64,000 bases of DNA from Streptomyces sp. CB00316 (GTDB taxonomy: Bacteria > Actinomycetota > Actinomycetes > Streptomycetales > Streptomycetaceae): NCBI RefSeq assembly GCF_001905595.1, contig NZ_LIXI01000004.1, forward strand, positions 248,001 through 312,000. The letters are read 5' to 3'. Positions 37,343 through 45,749 of this stretch are shown in pieces. The position numbers and the translations under genes were made by a program. The notes under the pieces were generated by a model. The model saw only the letters and a program-made list of their open reading frames with translations, did not search any database and was not told the DNA's origin. Positions within the stretch are counted from its first letter, which is position 1, and each line of letters starts with the position of its first letter.

Positions 37343-38098
37343 TCAGTGCCGGTAGAAGATCCGCTCGCGGTACTCCGTCATGACCCGGCCGTTCCAGTCG
37401 TGGCCGCCGTCGACGTTCCCCGAGCGCAGGAGCGGCGGCTCGATGCCGCGGGTCACCAGTTGTTCGGCCGCCGCCGCCATCATCGACTGCATGATCGCGC
37501 TGGTGACCACGGTGGAGGCGGGGGCGAAGGGGGCCTCGATGCCGGGGGCGCTCAGCTCCGCGTCGCCGATCGCGATCTTGCTGTCCAGGACGATGTCGCA
37601 GTGGTCGCGCAGGAAGCCGCCCGAGGTGTGCCGGGAGCGGGTGCTCTCCGCGTACGCGACCGAGGTGACGCCGATGACCTTCAGCCCGAGGGCGCGGGCG
37701 TTCTGGGCCATCTCGACCGGGAGCGCGTTGCGGCCGGAGAGCGAGATGATGACGAGCACGTCGCCCGCGGTCGCGGGGCTGGAGTCCAGGACCGCCGAGG
37801 CCAGGCCGTCCACCCGCTCCAGGGCGGAGCCGAGCGTGGCGGGCATGACGTCCACGCCGGTGGTTCCGGGCACCGTGAGCAGGTTCATCAGGGCCAGTCC
37901 GCCCGCCCGGTAGACGACGTCCTGGGCGGCGAGGGAGGAGTGCCCGGCGCCGTACGCGAAGAGCCGGCCGCCCGCCTCGACCGTGTCGGCGATGGCCGCC
38001 CCGGCCGCCGCGATGGAGCCCGCCTCCTCGTCCCGTACCCGCTGGAGCAGGCCGATCGCCGCATCGAAGAACTGACCGGCCAGCTTGCTGTCGCTCAT
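37343..38098 (-). CDS. SIS-domain sugar isomerase-like protein
   Basis: A 251-residue SIS (sugar isomerase) protein: FAYGAGHSSLAAQDVVYRAGG and VLVIISLSGRNALPVEMAQ carry the sugar-phosphate-binding Ser/Gly loops, followed by IGVTSVAYAESTRS. It resembles the UPF0309/GmhA-like group, possibly a phosphosugar-binding protein. ATG at 38098; divergent from dmdR1 across 221 bases, as in S. coelicolor as I recall. Substrate unknown. Confidence 0.88.
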   Translation of the reverse strand: MSDSKLAGQFFDAAIGLLQRVRDEEAGSIAAAGAAIADTVEAGGRLFAYGAGHSSLAAQDVVYRAGGLALMNLLTVPGTTGVDVMPATLGSALERVDGLASAVLDSSPATAGDVLVIISLSGRNALPVEMAQNARALGLKVIGVTSVAYAESTRSRHTSGGFLRDHCDIVLDSKIAIGDAELSAPGIEAPFAPASTVVTSAIMQSMMAAAAEQLVTRGIEPPLLRSGNVDGGHDWNGRVMTEYRERIFYRH

Positions 38099-38298
38099 CG
38101 GGGAGAGCCCTTTCGGCGGGGATTCTGCGGGGTTTCTGCGGGGTGGGAATGGCGGTGCCGCGGATCACGTTGCGGTCTGGACCAGTGGCCTGTCAATAGC
38201 GCCTGGCGGCCTCCGTCGTACCGCCTTCGGCCGGGGCGGCACGGTTGTCGGTGCCATGCGTCAGAATTGGTGCAGGGCCATCGCACGACGATTTTCTG

Positions 38299-39504
38299 TC
38301 ACAGCATCGAGGGGCACGTATGTCCGGACTGATCGACACCACGGAGATGTATCTCCGCACCATCCTCGAACTCGAAGAGGAAGGCGTGGTCCCCATGCGC
38401 GCCCGGATCGCCGAACGGCTGGACCAGAGCGGTCCGACGGTCAGCCAGACGGTGGCCCGCATGGAGCGCGACGGGCTGGTCCAGGTCGCGGGGGACCGGC
38501 ACCTGGAGCTGACCGAGGAGGGCCGCCGCCTCGCGACGCGTGTGATGCGCAAGCACCGGCTCGCCGAGTGCCTGCTGGTCGACGTGATCGGCCTGGAATG
38601 GGAGCAGGTCCACGCCGAGGCCTGTCGCTGGGAGCACGTGATGAGCGAGGCCGTGGAGCGGCGGGTGCTGGAGCTGCTGCGGCACCCGACGGAGTCTCCG
38701 TACGGGAATCCGATCCCGGGCCTGGAGGAGCTGGGCGAGAAGGCGGAGGCCGACCCGTTCCTGGACGACTCCATGGTGAGCCTGGCCGAGCTGGACCCGG
38801 GTGCGGAGGGCAAGACCGTGGTCGTGCGGCGGATCGGGGAGCCGATCCAGACGGACGCCCAGCTGATGTACACGCTGCGGCGGGCCGGGGTTCAGCCCGG
38901 GTCCGTGGTCAGCGTGACGGAGTCGCCGGGTGGGGTGCTGGTCGGGTCCAGCGGGGAGGCGGCGGAGCTGGACGCGGAGGTCGCTTCGCACGTGTTCGTG
39001 GCCAAGCGCTGACGTATTCGGCGCCGGGTTCCTGGCTGGCCCGCCCCTGTGGTGTACGGGGAGGTCGGGCCGCCGCTCACCCCCGCCAAGGTTCCGTCCT
39101 CGGACGCCGGACGGGCTGGGAGTTGGCTCGGACGGGCTGGGATGAGCCCCGGGGTTTCCCGGTGGAATCGCAGCGGGCGACGCTGTCGCGTGCAAGGCTG
39201 AGGCCAGGCATATGACCTGAGGATGCCGGACCGGACGCGGCCGGCACGGTCGGGGAGGGAGCAGGGAATGCGCCCGTCTTACCGGCACGCCCGCCGATCG
39301 GTGGCTGCCGCGGTCCTGGATGCCCTGGTCAGGGATGATGCCCGGGTTACGGGCCCTGCCCCTGTAGCGGGCGGTCCGGCTACCGCCCCACCGTCCTCCG
39401 CCATCGTTGTCGTGGACAGCGGTCGACCCCGGCGCCCGAGGGCGCCGGGGCCTGTCCTCCCCTGTGCTGACCTGGAGCCCCGAGCTCTCAAGGTCAATCC
39501 CCAC
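38299..39504 (-). other. Long antisense ORF over dmdR1 (position of the reported adm gene)
   Basis: A 401-codon minus-strand frame starting at GTG 39504 runs through the entire dmdR1 gene in exactly opposite codon register. In S. coelicolor an antiparallel gene, adm, overlapping dmdR1 has been reported to affect siderophore and antibiotic production, so the position is suggestive. However, this register is often open by chance in high-GC DNA, because its stops correspond only to TCA, TTA and CTA sense codons. The product is Arg/Pro/His-rich without a recognisable fold. I treat it as a candidate only. Confidence 0.3.
38320..39012 (+). CDS. dmdR1: Iron-dependent repressor DmdR1 (DtxR family)
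   Basis: A 230-residue DtxR/IdeR homologue. The N-terminal winged HTH (MRARIAERLDQSGPTVSQTV, about 26-45) binds iron boxes. The metal sites are conserved at DtxR numbering: M10, C102, E105 and H106 (EACRWEHVMSE) and H79. A dimerisation helix and a C-terminal SH3-like domain (VVVRRIGEPIQTDAQLMYTL) complete it. With Fe2+ it represses siderophore (desferrioxamine) and uptake genes. ATG at 38320 follows CGAGGGG. A long antisense frame covers the whole gene. Confidence 0.93.
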   Translation: MSGLIDTTEMYLRTILELEEEGVVPMRARIAERLDQSGPTVSQTVARMERDGLVQVAGDRHLELTEEGRRLATRVMRKHRLAECLLVDVIGLEWEQVHAEACRWEHVMSEAVERRVLELLRHPTESPYGNPIPGLEELGEKAEADPFLDDSMVSLAELDPGAEGKTVVVRRIGEPIQTDAQLMYTLRRAGVQPGSVVSVTESPGGVLVGSSGEAAELDAEVASHVFVAKR

Positions 39505-39726
39505 GGACCCCTGTCCCCGAGCGGTCCGCCTCCCGTTGAAGATCTCCCCAGGACGGCCGACGGCAATCCTCGCCGCGTGTCACTCGAACGTGGGGTGTTG
39601 GGCGGCGGATCCCTGTTTTCGAATGAGAGTTCGATAGTCTGGCGTGACGCGACCACACGGTGATCCGCGTCCGCGCGGCGATCGAGGGCCCATGGTGATC
39701 GAGGACCAGAAGGGGGTGCCAGGACT
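39013..39726. other. 714-base gap between dmdR1 and the hydrolase gene
   Basis: It contains a GC-rich hairpin (CCCCGGCGCCC at 39427-39437 facing GGGCGCCGGGG at 39440-39450) and the LexA-like box below. A 146-codon plus frame beginning at 39223 lacks a ribosome-binding site and any family signature, so it is not called. Confidence 0.6.
39619..39640 (+). promoter_or_regulatory. LexA-like (SOS) box and -10 element before the hydrolase gene
   Basis: TCGAATGAGAGTTCGA (39619-39634) differs from the actinobacterial LexA consensus TCGAAC-N4-GTTCGA at one base. TAGTCT (39635-39640) follows at once as a fair -10 element, so LexA would block the promoter. The start codon at 39727 lies about 80 bases downstream. 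Confidence 0.5.
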
Positions 39727-40635
39727 ATGGTGCGGCGCATCGATGTGACCGGATCCGACGGCGTACGCCTCGCGGCGTGGGAGTTCGCGGATCCGCCCAA
39801 GGAGCGTGCGGGGACGGACGGTGCGGGAGCGGACCGCGCCCCCGGGGTCTTACTGCTGCACGGGCTGATGGGCCGGGCCTCCCACTGGGCGCCCACCGCC
39901 CGCTGGCTCTCCGAGCGGTACCGCGCGGTCGGCCTCGACCAGCGCGGCCACGGCCGCAGCGAGAAGCCGGCCGAAGGCCCGTACACCCGCGACGCGTACG
40001 TCGCCGACGCCGAGGTCGCGATCGAGCAGCTCGGCCTCGGACCCGTCACCGTCGTCGGTCACGCCATGGGAGCGCTCACCGGCTGGCAGCTCGCCGCCAA
40101 GCGCCCCGACCTGGTGCGCGCCGTGGTCATCTGCGACATGCGGGCCTCCGCCCTCGGGGCGGCCTCGCAGCGCGAGTGGAGCGACTGGTTCGAGTCCTGG
40201 CCGCTGCCCTTCGCCACCCTCGCCGACGTACGGAAGTGGTTCGGCGAGGACGACCCCTGGGTGGAGCGGCCGAACCCCTCGCGCGGCGCGTTCTACGCCG
40301 AGGTGATGGCGGAGACGGAGGACGGCTGGCGCCCGGTCTTCTCCCGCAGCCAGATGCTCCGCTCCCGCGCCACCTGGGTCTACGACGCGCACTGGGAGGA
40401 GCTGGCCCAGGTGCGGTGCCCCGCCCTGGTGCTGCGCGGGCTCGACGGGGAGCTGGGCCGGGCCGAGGCGCAGGAGATGGTGCGCGTCCTGCCCCGCGGC
40501 CAGTACGCGGAGGTGGCGGACGCCGGCCACCTCGTCCACTACGACCAGCCGGAGGGGTGGCGGGCGGCCGTGGAGCCGTTCCTGGAACAGCTCGCCGAGG
40601 ACACCCGGGGCGACCGGGAGCCGGTCGCCCCGTAG
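39727..40635 (+). CDS. Alpha/beta-hydrolase-fold protein lacking the nucleophile Ser; TTA codon
   Basis: A 302-residue alpha/beta-hydrolase fold: LLLHGLMGRASHW forms the oxyanion HG motif, LDQRGHGRSEKP follows, and the elbow reads VVGHAMGALTGW. The nucleophile is therefore A113 (codon GCC at 40063) where GxSxG needs Ser. The acid (LDGELGRAE region) and the final His (AGHLVHYD) are still there. Classical esterase chemistry should fail; a scaffold, ligand-binding or cofactor-free role is possible. Leu42 is encoded by TTA (39850-39852), so translation depends on the bldA tRNA and is tied to development. ATG 39727 after AAGGGGG. Confidence 0.87.
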   Translation: MVRRIDVTGSDGVRLAAWEFADPPKERAGTDGAGADRAPGVLLLHGLMGRASHWAPTARWLSERYRAVGLDQRGHGRSEKPAEGPYTRDAYVADAEVAIEQLGLGPVTVVGHAMGALTGWQLAAKRPDLVRAVVICDMRASALGAASQREWSDWFESWPLPFATLADVRKWFGEDDPWVERPNPSRGAFYAEVMAETEDGWRPVFSRSQMLRSRATWVYDAHWEELAQVRCPALVLRGLDGELGRAEAQEMVRVLPRGQYAEVADAGHLVHYDQPEGWRAAVEPFLEQLAEDTRGDREPVAP

Positions 40636-40653
40636 ATCCACCGGCCCGGACGC

Positions 40654-42291
40654 TCAGCCCTTGCTGACCGCCGTCAGGATCTCCGGCAGCCGGTTCGCCG
40701 TGCGCGGTGCCGCGATGCGCAGCCCTGCCCACCCGATGAGCGCCCCGAACACCGCACCCGCCGGGATCACCAGCCACAGCGCGTCCTGGCGGTCCGCGAT
40801 GTGCAGCCAGACCGTCAGGGCGATCACCGGTCCGGCCAGCACCGGCGCGGCCAGCATGCCGCTGAGGATCGAGATCCAGGCCAGCCCGCCCTGTCCGGGC
40901 GCCACGTTCTTGAACGCGCCCTCCTGTGGGATCGAGTACGGGAACAGCGCCGAGGCCACCGCCCCGATCGCCAGCATCGCGCCCAACAGGGCGAAGGAGA
41001 TGCCCAGCACCCCCGGCAGCGCCTGCCAGTGGCCCAGGAGCGCCGCCGTCGCCACGCAGACGACCACCGTGTACGGGAGCGTGATCAGCAGCAGGGCGTA
41101 CGCGCGCGCCCGCAGTTCGACGTACGCGTCACGGGTGGAGGAGATCGTCAGGGCGACCATCCAGAAGGCGGAGGTGTCCTGGCCGAACTGGTTGTACATC
41201 TGCATGCCGAGCATCCCGGCGGCGAAGCAGGCGAAGTAGATCGAGCCGGTGCCCTGCAACGCGTTGACCAGCGGCACGATCGCGCCGATCGCCAGCGCCG
41301 TCACCCAGGCCGCCTTGGTCTTGGGGTCCCGGGCGATGTACAGCAGGCTGCGGTGCACGACCGTGGCCGTACGGCCCTCCGGTAGCAGCGCGGACAGGCC
41401 CGTGCGGCCGGACTCCTTACGGGTCGGTGCCGCGGCCGCCAGCGTGGAGCCGTCCGGCGCGGTCATCAGCTTCACCAGCCCCCGCTGCCACAGCCACACC
41501 AGCGCCACCAGGGCCGCCACCGTGATCAGCAGTTGGAGGACCGCCACCCCGTACGCACCGTCCGACGCCGCGTCCACCGCCGCTATCGCGGAGGCGCCGG
41601 GCAGCCAGCGGGCCACGTTCGCGGCCGGCTCCAGCGCCGAGAGCCCGCCGGACCGGCCGAGCCGCTGGGCGCCGAAGTTGACGAACTGGATGCCCACCGC
41701 GATCACCAGCCCGCTCAGCACCGCCAGGTCGCGGCCCTTGCGGGAGTTGAGCAGCCGTACGTTGGCGGTGGCGACGGCCCGGGACAGCGCCACGCACAGC
41801 AGCAGCGTCAGCGGGACCGCGACCACCGCGAACACCACGCCCGCCGGCCCGTGCGCCAGCGCGAGCACCGAACCGACCACCAGGCAGAGGGTGAACAGCG
41901 GTCCGATGCCGATCATCGAGGAGACCAGCAGCGCCCGGACCAGCGGCTGCGGCCGCAGCGGCAGCATCACCAGCCGGGTCGGGTCGAGGGTGTCGTCCCC
42001 GCTCGGGAAGAAGAGCGGCAGCACCGCCCAGCCGAGCGCCACGACGGCCGTCAGCAGCACCACGACCGTGCCGGCCTGGGCGTTCCCGCGCAGCAGGACG
42101 AGCCCGAGGACCTGGCTCGCCGCGAGCAGCAGCGTGAAGACGAGGGAGGCGATGTACGCCGCCTTGCGCCCGGACGACTGCCGCAGCCCGTTGCGCAGGA
42201 GCGTCAGCTTGAGCCGTACGAAGATGGGGGTCAGGCCCGCCGGCGGCGCGGCCGGGGCGGCTGCGGTGACGGGGGCGTCCAGCACGCTCAT
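40654..42291 (-). CDS. ABC exporter permease
   Basis: A 545-residue membrane protein with about twelve hydrophobic segments in two halves (AAYIASLVFTLLLAASQVLG near the start; ALWLVIPAGAVFGALIGWAG near the end) and a cytoplasmic linker around residue 285. It resembles ABC-2-like exporters of unknown cargo that pair with one ATPase gene. The ATG start overlaps the ATPase stop (ATGA). Convergent with the hydrolase gene (18-base gap). Confidence 0.86.
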   Translation of the reverse strand: MSVLDAPVTAAAPAAPPAGLTPIFVRLKLTLLRNGLRQSSGRKAAYIASLVFTLLLAASQVLGLVLLRGNAQAGTVVVLLTAVVALGWAVLPLFFPSGDDTLDPTRLVMLPLRPQPLVRALLVSSMIGIGPLFTLCLVVGSVLALAHGPAGVVFAVVAVPLTLLLCVALSRAVATANVRLLNSRKGRDLAVLSGLVIAVGIQFVNFGAQRLGRSGGLSALEPAANVARWLPGASAIAAVDAASDGAYGVAVLQLLITVAALVALVWLWQRGLVKLMTAPDGSTLAAAAPTRKESGRTGLSALLPEGRTATVVHRSLLYIARDPKTKAAWVTALAIGAIVPLVNALQGTGSIYFACFAAGMLGMQMYNQFGQDTSAFWMVALTISSTRDAYVELRARAYALLLITLPYTVVVCVATAALLGHWQALPGVLGISFALLGAMLAIGAVASALFPYSIPQEGAFKNVAPGQGGLAWISILSGMLAAPVLAGPVIALTVWLHIADRQDALWLVIPAGAVFGALIGWAGLRIAAPRTANRLPEILTAVSKG

Positions 42292-43148
42292 CGGGTGCCG
42301 CCCAGCCAGTCGAGGGAGTCGCCGGTGGTGTCCCGGCCGCCCGCGCCGACCAGTTCGAGGAAAGCGTTCTGCAGCGACGGGGCGTCGCCGCGTACCTCCG
42401 CCAGCGTGCCCTGCGCCTTGATCCGGCCCGCCGCCATCACGGCCACCCAGTCGCAGAGCGACTCGACGAGCTCCATGACATGGCTGGAGAAGACCACGGT
42501 CGCCCCGGACCGGGTGTAGCGCTCCAGCACCCCCCGGATCGTCTGGGCCGAGACCGGGTCGACGCCCTCGAACGGCTCGTCCAGGAAGAGCACTTCAGGG
42601 TTGTGGAGGAGGGCGGCGGCAAGGCCGATCTTCTTCCGCATGCCGGTCGAGTAGTCGACGACCAGCTTGTGCTGAGAGCCCGCGAGATCCAGTACGTCCA
42701 GGAGCTGGGCGGCCCGCTTGTCGACCTCGTCTCCCGGGAGGCCGCGCAACCGCCCGTTGTACGCGAGCAGTTCGCGCCCCGACAGCCGCTCGAACAGCCG
42801 CAGCCCCTCGGGCAGCACCCCGATCCGGGACTTCACGGCGACCGGGTCCGTCCACACGTCGTGGCCCGCGACCTCGATCTTCCCCATGTCGGGCCGCAGC
42901 AGCCCGGTGACCATGGAGAGCGTCGTCGTCTTGCCCGCCCCGTTGGGCCCCACGAGACCGATGAACTTTCCGGCCGGCAGCTCCAGATCGATCCCCGAGA
43001 CGGCGACCTGTTCCCCGAACCGCTTCCACAGCCCCTGTACGCGCACAGCGGGGGGCGCGGTCCGCGCCCCGCCCGCCGTCGCGCCTGCTTCTGTACGCGC
43101 GTCTGTCGCACGCCTGTCTTCCGTACGTGCATCTGCCCGGTCCGGCAT
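42288..43148 (-). CDS. ABC exporter ATP-binding protein
   Basis: A 286-residue ATPase: Walker A GPNGAGKTT, signature YSTGMRKKIGLA (a variant of LSGGQ), Walker B EVLFLDEPFEGVD and H-loop FSSHVMELVE. A 35-residue Ala/Arg/Asp-rich N-terminal tail precedes the domain. The variant signature is typical of ABC-2 exporters of the drug/bacteriocin type. It is the first gene of a two-gene operon with the permease and has a 5-prime leader with a nested hairpin. Confidence 0.9.
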   Translation of the reverse strand: MPDRADARTEDRRATDARTEAGATAGGARTAPPAVRVQGLWKRFGEQVAVSGIDLELPAGKFIGLVGPNGAGKTTTLSMVTGLLRPDMGKIEVAGHDVWTDPVAVKSRIGVLPEGLRLFERLSGRELLAYNGRLRGLPGDEVDKRAAQLLDVLDLAGSQHKLVVDYSTGMRKKIGLAAALLHNPEVLFLDEPFEGVDPVSAQTIRGVLERYTRSGATVVFSSHVMELVESLCDWVAVMAAGRIKAQGTLAEVRGDAPSLQNAFLELVGAGGRDTTGDSLDWLGGTR

Positions 43149-43155
43149 GGCACAG

Positions 43156-43197
43156 CCTTTCGATATCCCCGCTAGATGGGGACCACCCTACGAAAGG
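43156..43197. other. Nested hairpin between the ATPase start and the Prim-Pol stop
   Basis: CCTTTCG (43156-43162) pairs with CGAAAGG (43191-43197) and, inside, TCCCC (43166-43170) with GGGGA (43178-43182). It may be a terminator of the upstream gene or an operator/leader for the exporter operon. Confidence 0.45.
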
Positions 43198-43209
43198 CGC
43201 CTCCCGGCC

Positions 43210-43908
43210 CTACGACGCGCGGGTGCGGGCGTCCGCCGCCTCGCGTGCGCAGGCGTACGCCAGCGGGCTGATCAGCTCGTCCACCTCGGGCAGCCATCGG
43301 TTGACGTGGGTGGGCTTGCGGGCCCACTGCACTGCCCCGCGGCCACCGACCCGGGTGGGCGGGGCGGCGATGTAGTGGCCCTCGCCCCGGCCGGTCAGGT
43401 CGATCGCCTGCGCGTTCCAGCCCAGCGTGCGCACCAGCTCGGAGGCCTTGGCGGCCGCGCCCGGCAGGACGAAGAAGAACATCCGGCGGTCGGGGGTGCA
43501 GGTCACCGGGCCGAGCGTGAGGTCCATCCGCTCCATCCGGGCCAGCGCCAGGAACCCCGCCGACTCCGGGACCTCCAGCGCGTCGAAGGTGCGCCCGGTC
43601 GGCAGGAGCACCGAGGCGCGCGGCTGCTTGGACCACATGCGCCGGGCCGCCGCCCCGCTGCCGGTCGCCTGGCCCGCCCAGTCGGGCCGGTCCGCGTGGG
43701 CGCCGGGCAGCGGGCAGACCGCCGCGCCGCAGGAGCAGCGCTCCCTGCCCTCCACCGCCTCCAGCCAGGTACCGGGGAACACGTCCCAGTGGCGCTCTTC
43801 CGCGTACCGCACCGCTGCGTCGAGCAGGTGCTCGCCCCGCTGCTGAGGGACCTGTGCGGCTTCCGTGACTCCGATGGGCTCTTCCACGCCCAGCACAACT
43901 CCCGGCAC
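43210..43908 (-). CDS. Stand-alone bifunctional DNA primase/polymerase N-terminal-like protein
   Basis: A 232-residue protein of the PF09250-type Prim-Pol fold: LLDAAVRYAEERHWDVFPGT, a Cys-rich knuckle CSCGAAVCPLPGAH, LLPTGRTFDALEVP, MFFFVLPG and GRGEGHYIAAPPTRVGG. It has no helicase domain. Streptomyces chromosomes carry several such orphans with unknown roles, and whether the catalytic acidic residues are complete is unclear. The GTG at 43908 is the start used; GTG codons a few residues further in are alternatives. Confidence 0.75.
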   Translation of the reverse strand: MPGVVLGVEEPIGVTEAAQVPQQRGEHLLDAAVRYAEERHWDVFPGTWLEAVEGRERCSCGAAVCPLPGAHADRPDWAGQATGSGAAARRMWSKQPRASVLLPTGRTFDALEVPESAGFLALARMERMDLTLGPVTCTPDRRMFFFVLPGAAAKASELVRTLGWNAQAIDLTGRGEGHYIAAPPTRVGGRGAVQWARKPTHVNRWLPEVDELISPLAYACAREAADARTRAS

Positions 43909-44159
43909 CAGCCGGGGTTACGGGCGCGCGGGGCCCGGTCACGGTGCGTCGATCCTGCACGCGGGGCGCATCGGAGCACGGGCGGGGGCGCGCGTGAGGC
44001 GGTGGACCGAAGGGCGGGTAGAGCCCAGCAGGGCCGGGCAACTCGCCGGGCCCGTACCGAATGCCGATGGAATATGCGCATTTCTTGTGTATGTGACGGG
44101 CAGTGATCCTTCCACCGATCACCGCGTATCCGACTGTTCAGACTGTTCCAGGGGGAAAT

Positions 44160-45542
44160 GTGGCAGCAAGGCCTCTCGTAGCCCGCCAGCCCAACGAACG
44201 GCTCCAGACGCTCATCCAGGAAGCCGCCTGTTCCAACGCGGGCCTCGCGCGCCGCGTCAACATGGTCGGGGCCGAGCGCGGCCTCGACCTGCGGTACGAC
44301 AAGACGTCCGTGGCCCGCTGGCTGCGCGGACAGCAACCCCGGGGCCGGGCCCCGGGCATCATCGCCGAGGCGCTCGGCCGCAAGCTGGGCCGTACGGTCA
44401 CGATCGACGAGATCGGCATGGCCAACGGCAAGAACCTGGCCTCCGGCGTGGGCCTCCAGTACGCGCCGACCGTCGCCGGGGCGATCGAGCAGGTCTGCGA
44501 GCTCTGGCGCAGCGATGTCGGCCGCCGCGATCTGCTCACCGGCTCCGCCGTCGCCGCCTCCGCCCTCGTCGAGCCCAGCCGCGACTGGCTGATCTCCGGC
44601 AAGGACCCCCAGGTCGAACGGATCGCCGGGGCCCGGGTCGGGATGGCGGACGTGGCGGCGGTGCGGGCGATGACGACCGCCCTCACCGACCTCGACCACC
44701 GCTTCGGCAGCGGCCACGTCCGGCCGGTGCTCGTGCACTACCTCAACAGCGTGGTCTCCGGACTGCTTTCGGGGGCGTACCGCGAGCAGGTCGGCCGTGA
44801 GCTGTTCGCCGCGGCCGCCCGCCTCACCGAACTCGGCGGCTACATGGCGGTGGACACCGGTCAGCCCGGCCTCGCCCAGCGCTACTACATCCAGGCGCTG
44901 CGGCTCGCCCAGGCCGCCGGGGACCGGGCGTACGGCGGCTATGTGCTCGCCGCGTCGATGAGCCACCTCGCCGCCCAGCTCGGCAATCCGCGCGAGATCG
45001 CCCAACTCGCCCGCGCCGCCCAGGAAGGGGCCCGGGGCCAGGTCACCCCCCGCGCCCAGGCGATGTTCTACGCGGCGGAGGCCCGGGGCCACGCGCTGCT
45101 CGGGGACGCCCGTACCTGCCAGGTGGTCATGGGGCGGGCGGTCGCCGCGCTGGAGCAGGCCGATCCGGAGACGGGCGGCGACCCGGACTGGATCGCCCAC
45201 TTCGACCACGGGTACCTCGCGGACGAGCTGGCCCACTGCCACCGGGACCTCAACCAGGCGCCGGAGGCCGCGCGGCGGGCCAAGGAGGCGCTGGCCGCCC
45301 TGCCGGAGACCAGGGCCAGGCGCCGGGGCATCGGGCTCGTGCTGCTCGCCTCGGCCCAGGTGCAGCAGCGCGAGGTGGAGCGCGCCTGCCACACGGGGAC
45401 GCGGGCGATGGAGCTGCTCGGGACGGTGCGCTCCAGCCGGGGCGCCGAGTATCTCGACGACCTCCAGCAGCGGTTGGCGCCGTACGGGCAGGAGCCCGCG
45501 GTCCGGGAGTTCGGTGAGCGGCTGGAGCTCCAGGCGGCGTGA
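44160..45542 (+). CDS. NsdA-like regulatory protein
   Basis: A 460-residue Streptomyces regulator. The N-terminal part contains RQPNERLQTLIQEAACSNAG, LARRVNMVG and YDKTSVARWLRGQQPRGRAP (about 8-70), an atypical HTH shared with NsdA. The rest is alpha-helical TPR-like repeats (YYIQALRLAQAAGDRAYGGY, AQEGARGQVTPRAQAMFYAA, CHRDLNQAPEAARRAKEALA). NsdA is a negative regulator of sporulation and antibiotic production in S. coelicolor; this paralogue is probably the SCO4441-like protein. GTG at 44160 follows GGGGGAA. Confidence 0.85.
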   Translation: MAARPLVARQPNERLQTLIQEAACSNAGLARRVNMVGAERGLDLRYDKTSVARWLRGQQPRGRAPGIIAEALGRKLGRTVTIDEIGMANGKNLASGVGLQYAPTVAGAIEQVCELWRSDVGRRDLLTGSAVAASALVEPSRDWLISGKDPQVERIAGARVGMADVAAVRAMTTALTDLDHRFGSGHVRPVLVHYLNSVVSGLLSGAYREQVGRELFAAAARLTELGGYMAVDTGQPGLAQRYYIQALRLAQAAGDRAYGGYVLAASMSHLAAQLGNPREIAQLARAAQEGARGQVTPRAQAMFYAAEARGHALLGDARTCQVVMGRAVAALEQADPETGGDPDWIAHFDHGYLADELAHCHRDLNQAPEAARRAKEALAALPETRARRRGIGLVLLASAQVQQREVERACHTGTRAMELLGTVRSSRGAEYLDDLQQRLAPYGQEPAVREFGERLELQAA

Positions 45543-45749
45543 GGGCCGGTGCGCGGACCGGTGCGGAGAGGCCTTCCGGTGGGCCTGTTCGCGGGTTCGC
45601 GGCGGGCCGGCCGATAACAGCGTTCCGCGGGCTCTGGGTGTTACCCGTCCTGTGAAGGCGTGGTGAGGGGGACCACGCGCTTGGCGGAGGCGGACGACCA
45701 CCCGATAGCGTGAGCCGACGATTCCGTTGGTTCACACGTAGGAGTCCCG

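Noticed and set aside
39223..39663. A 146-codon plus frame downstream of dmdR1
   Set aside because: No ribosome-binding site or family features; Pro/Arg composition is typical of random high-GC frames.
43210..43908. Prim-Pol-like gene as evidence of an integrated plasmid or prophage
   Set aside because: No helicase, integrase, transfer or att sequences nearby; such orphans are common in Streptomyces chromosomes.
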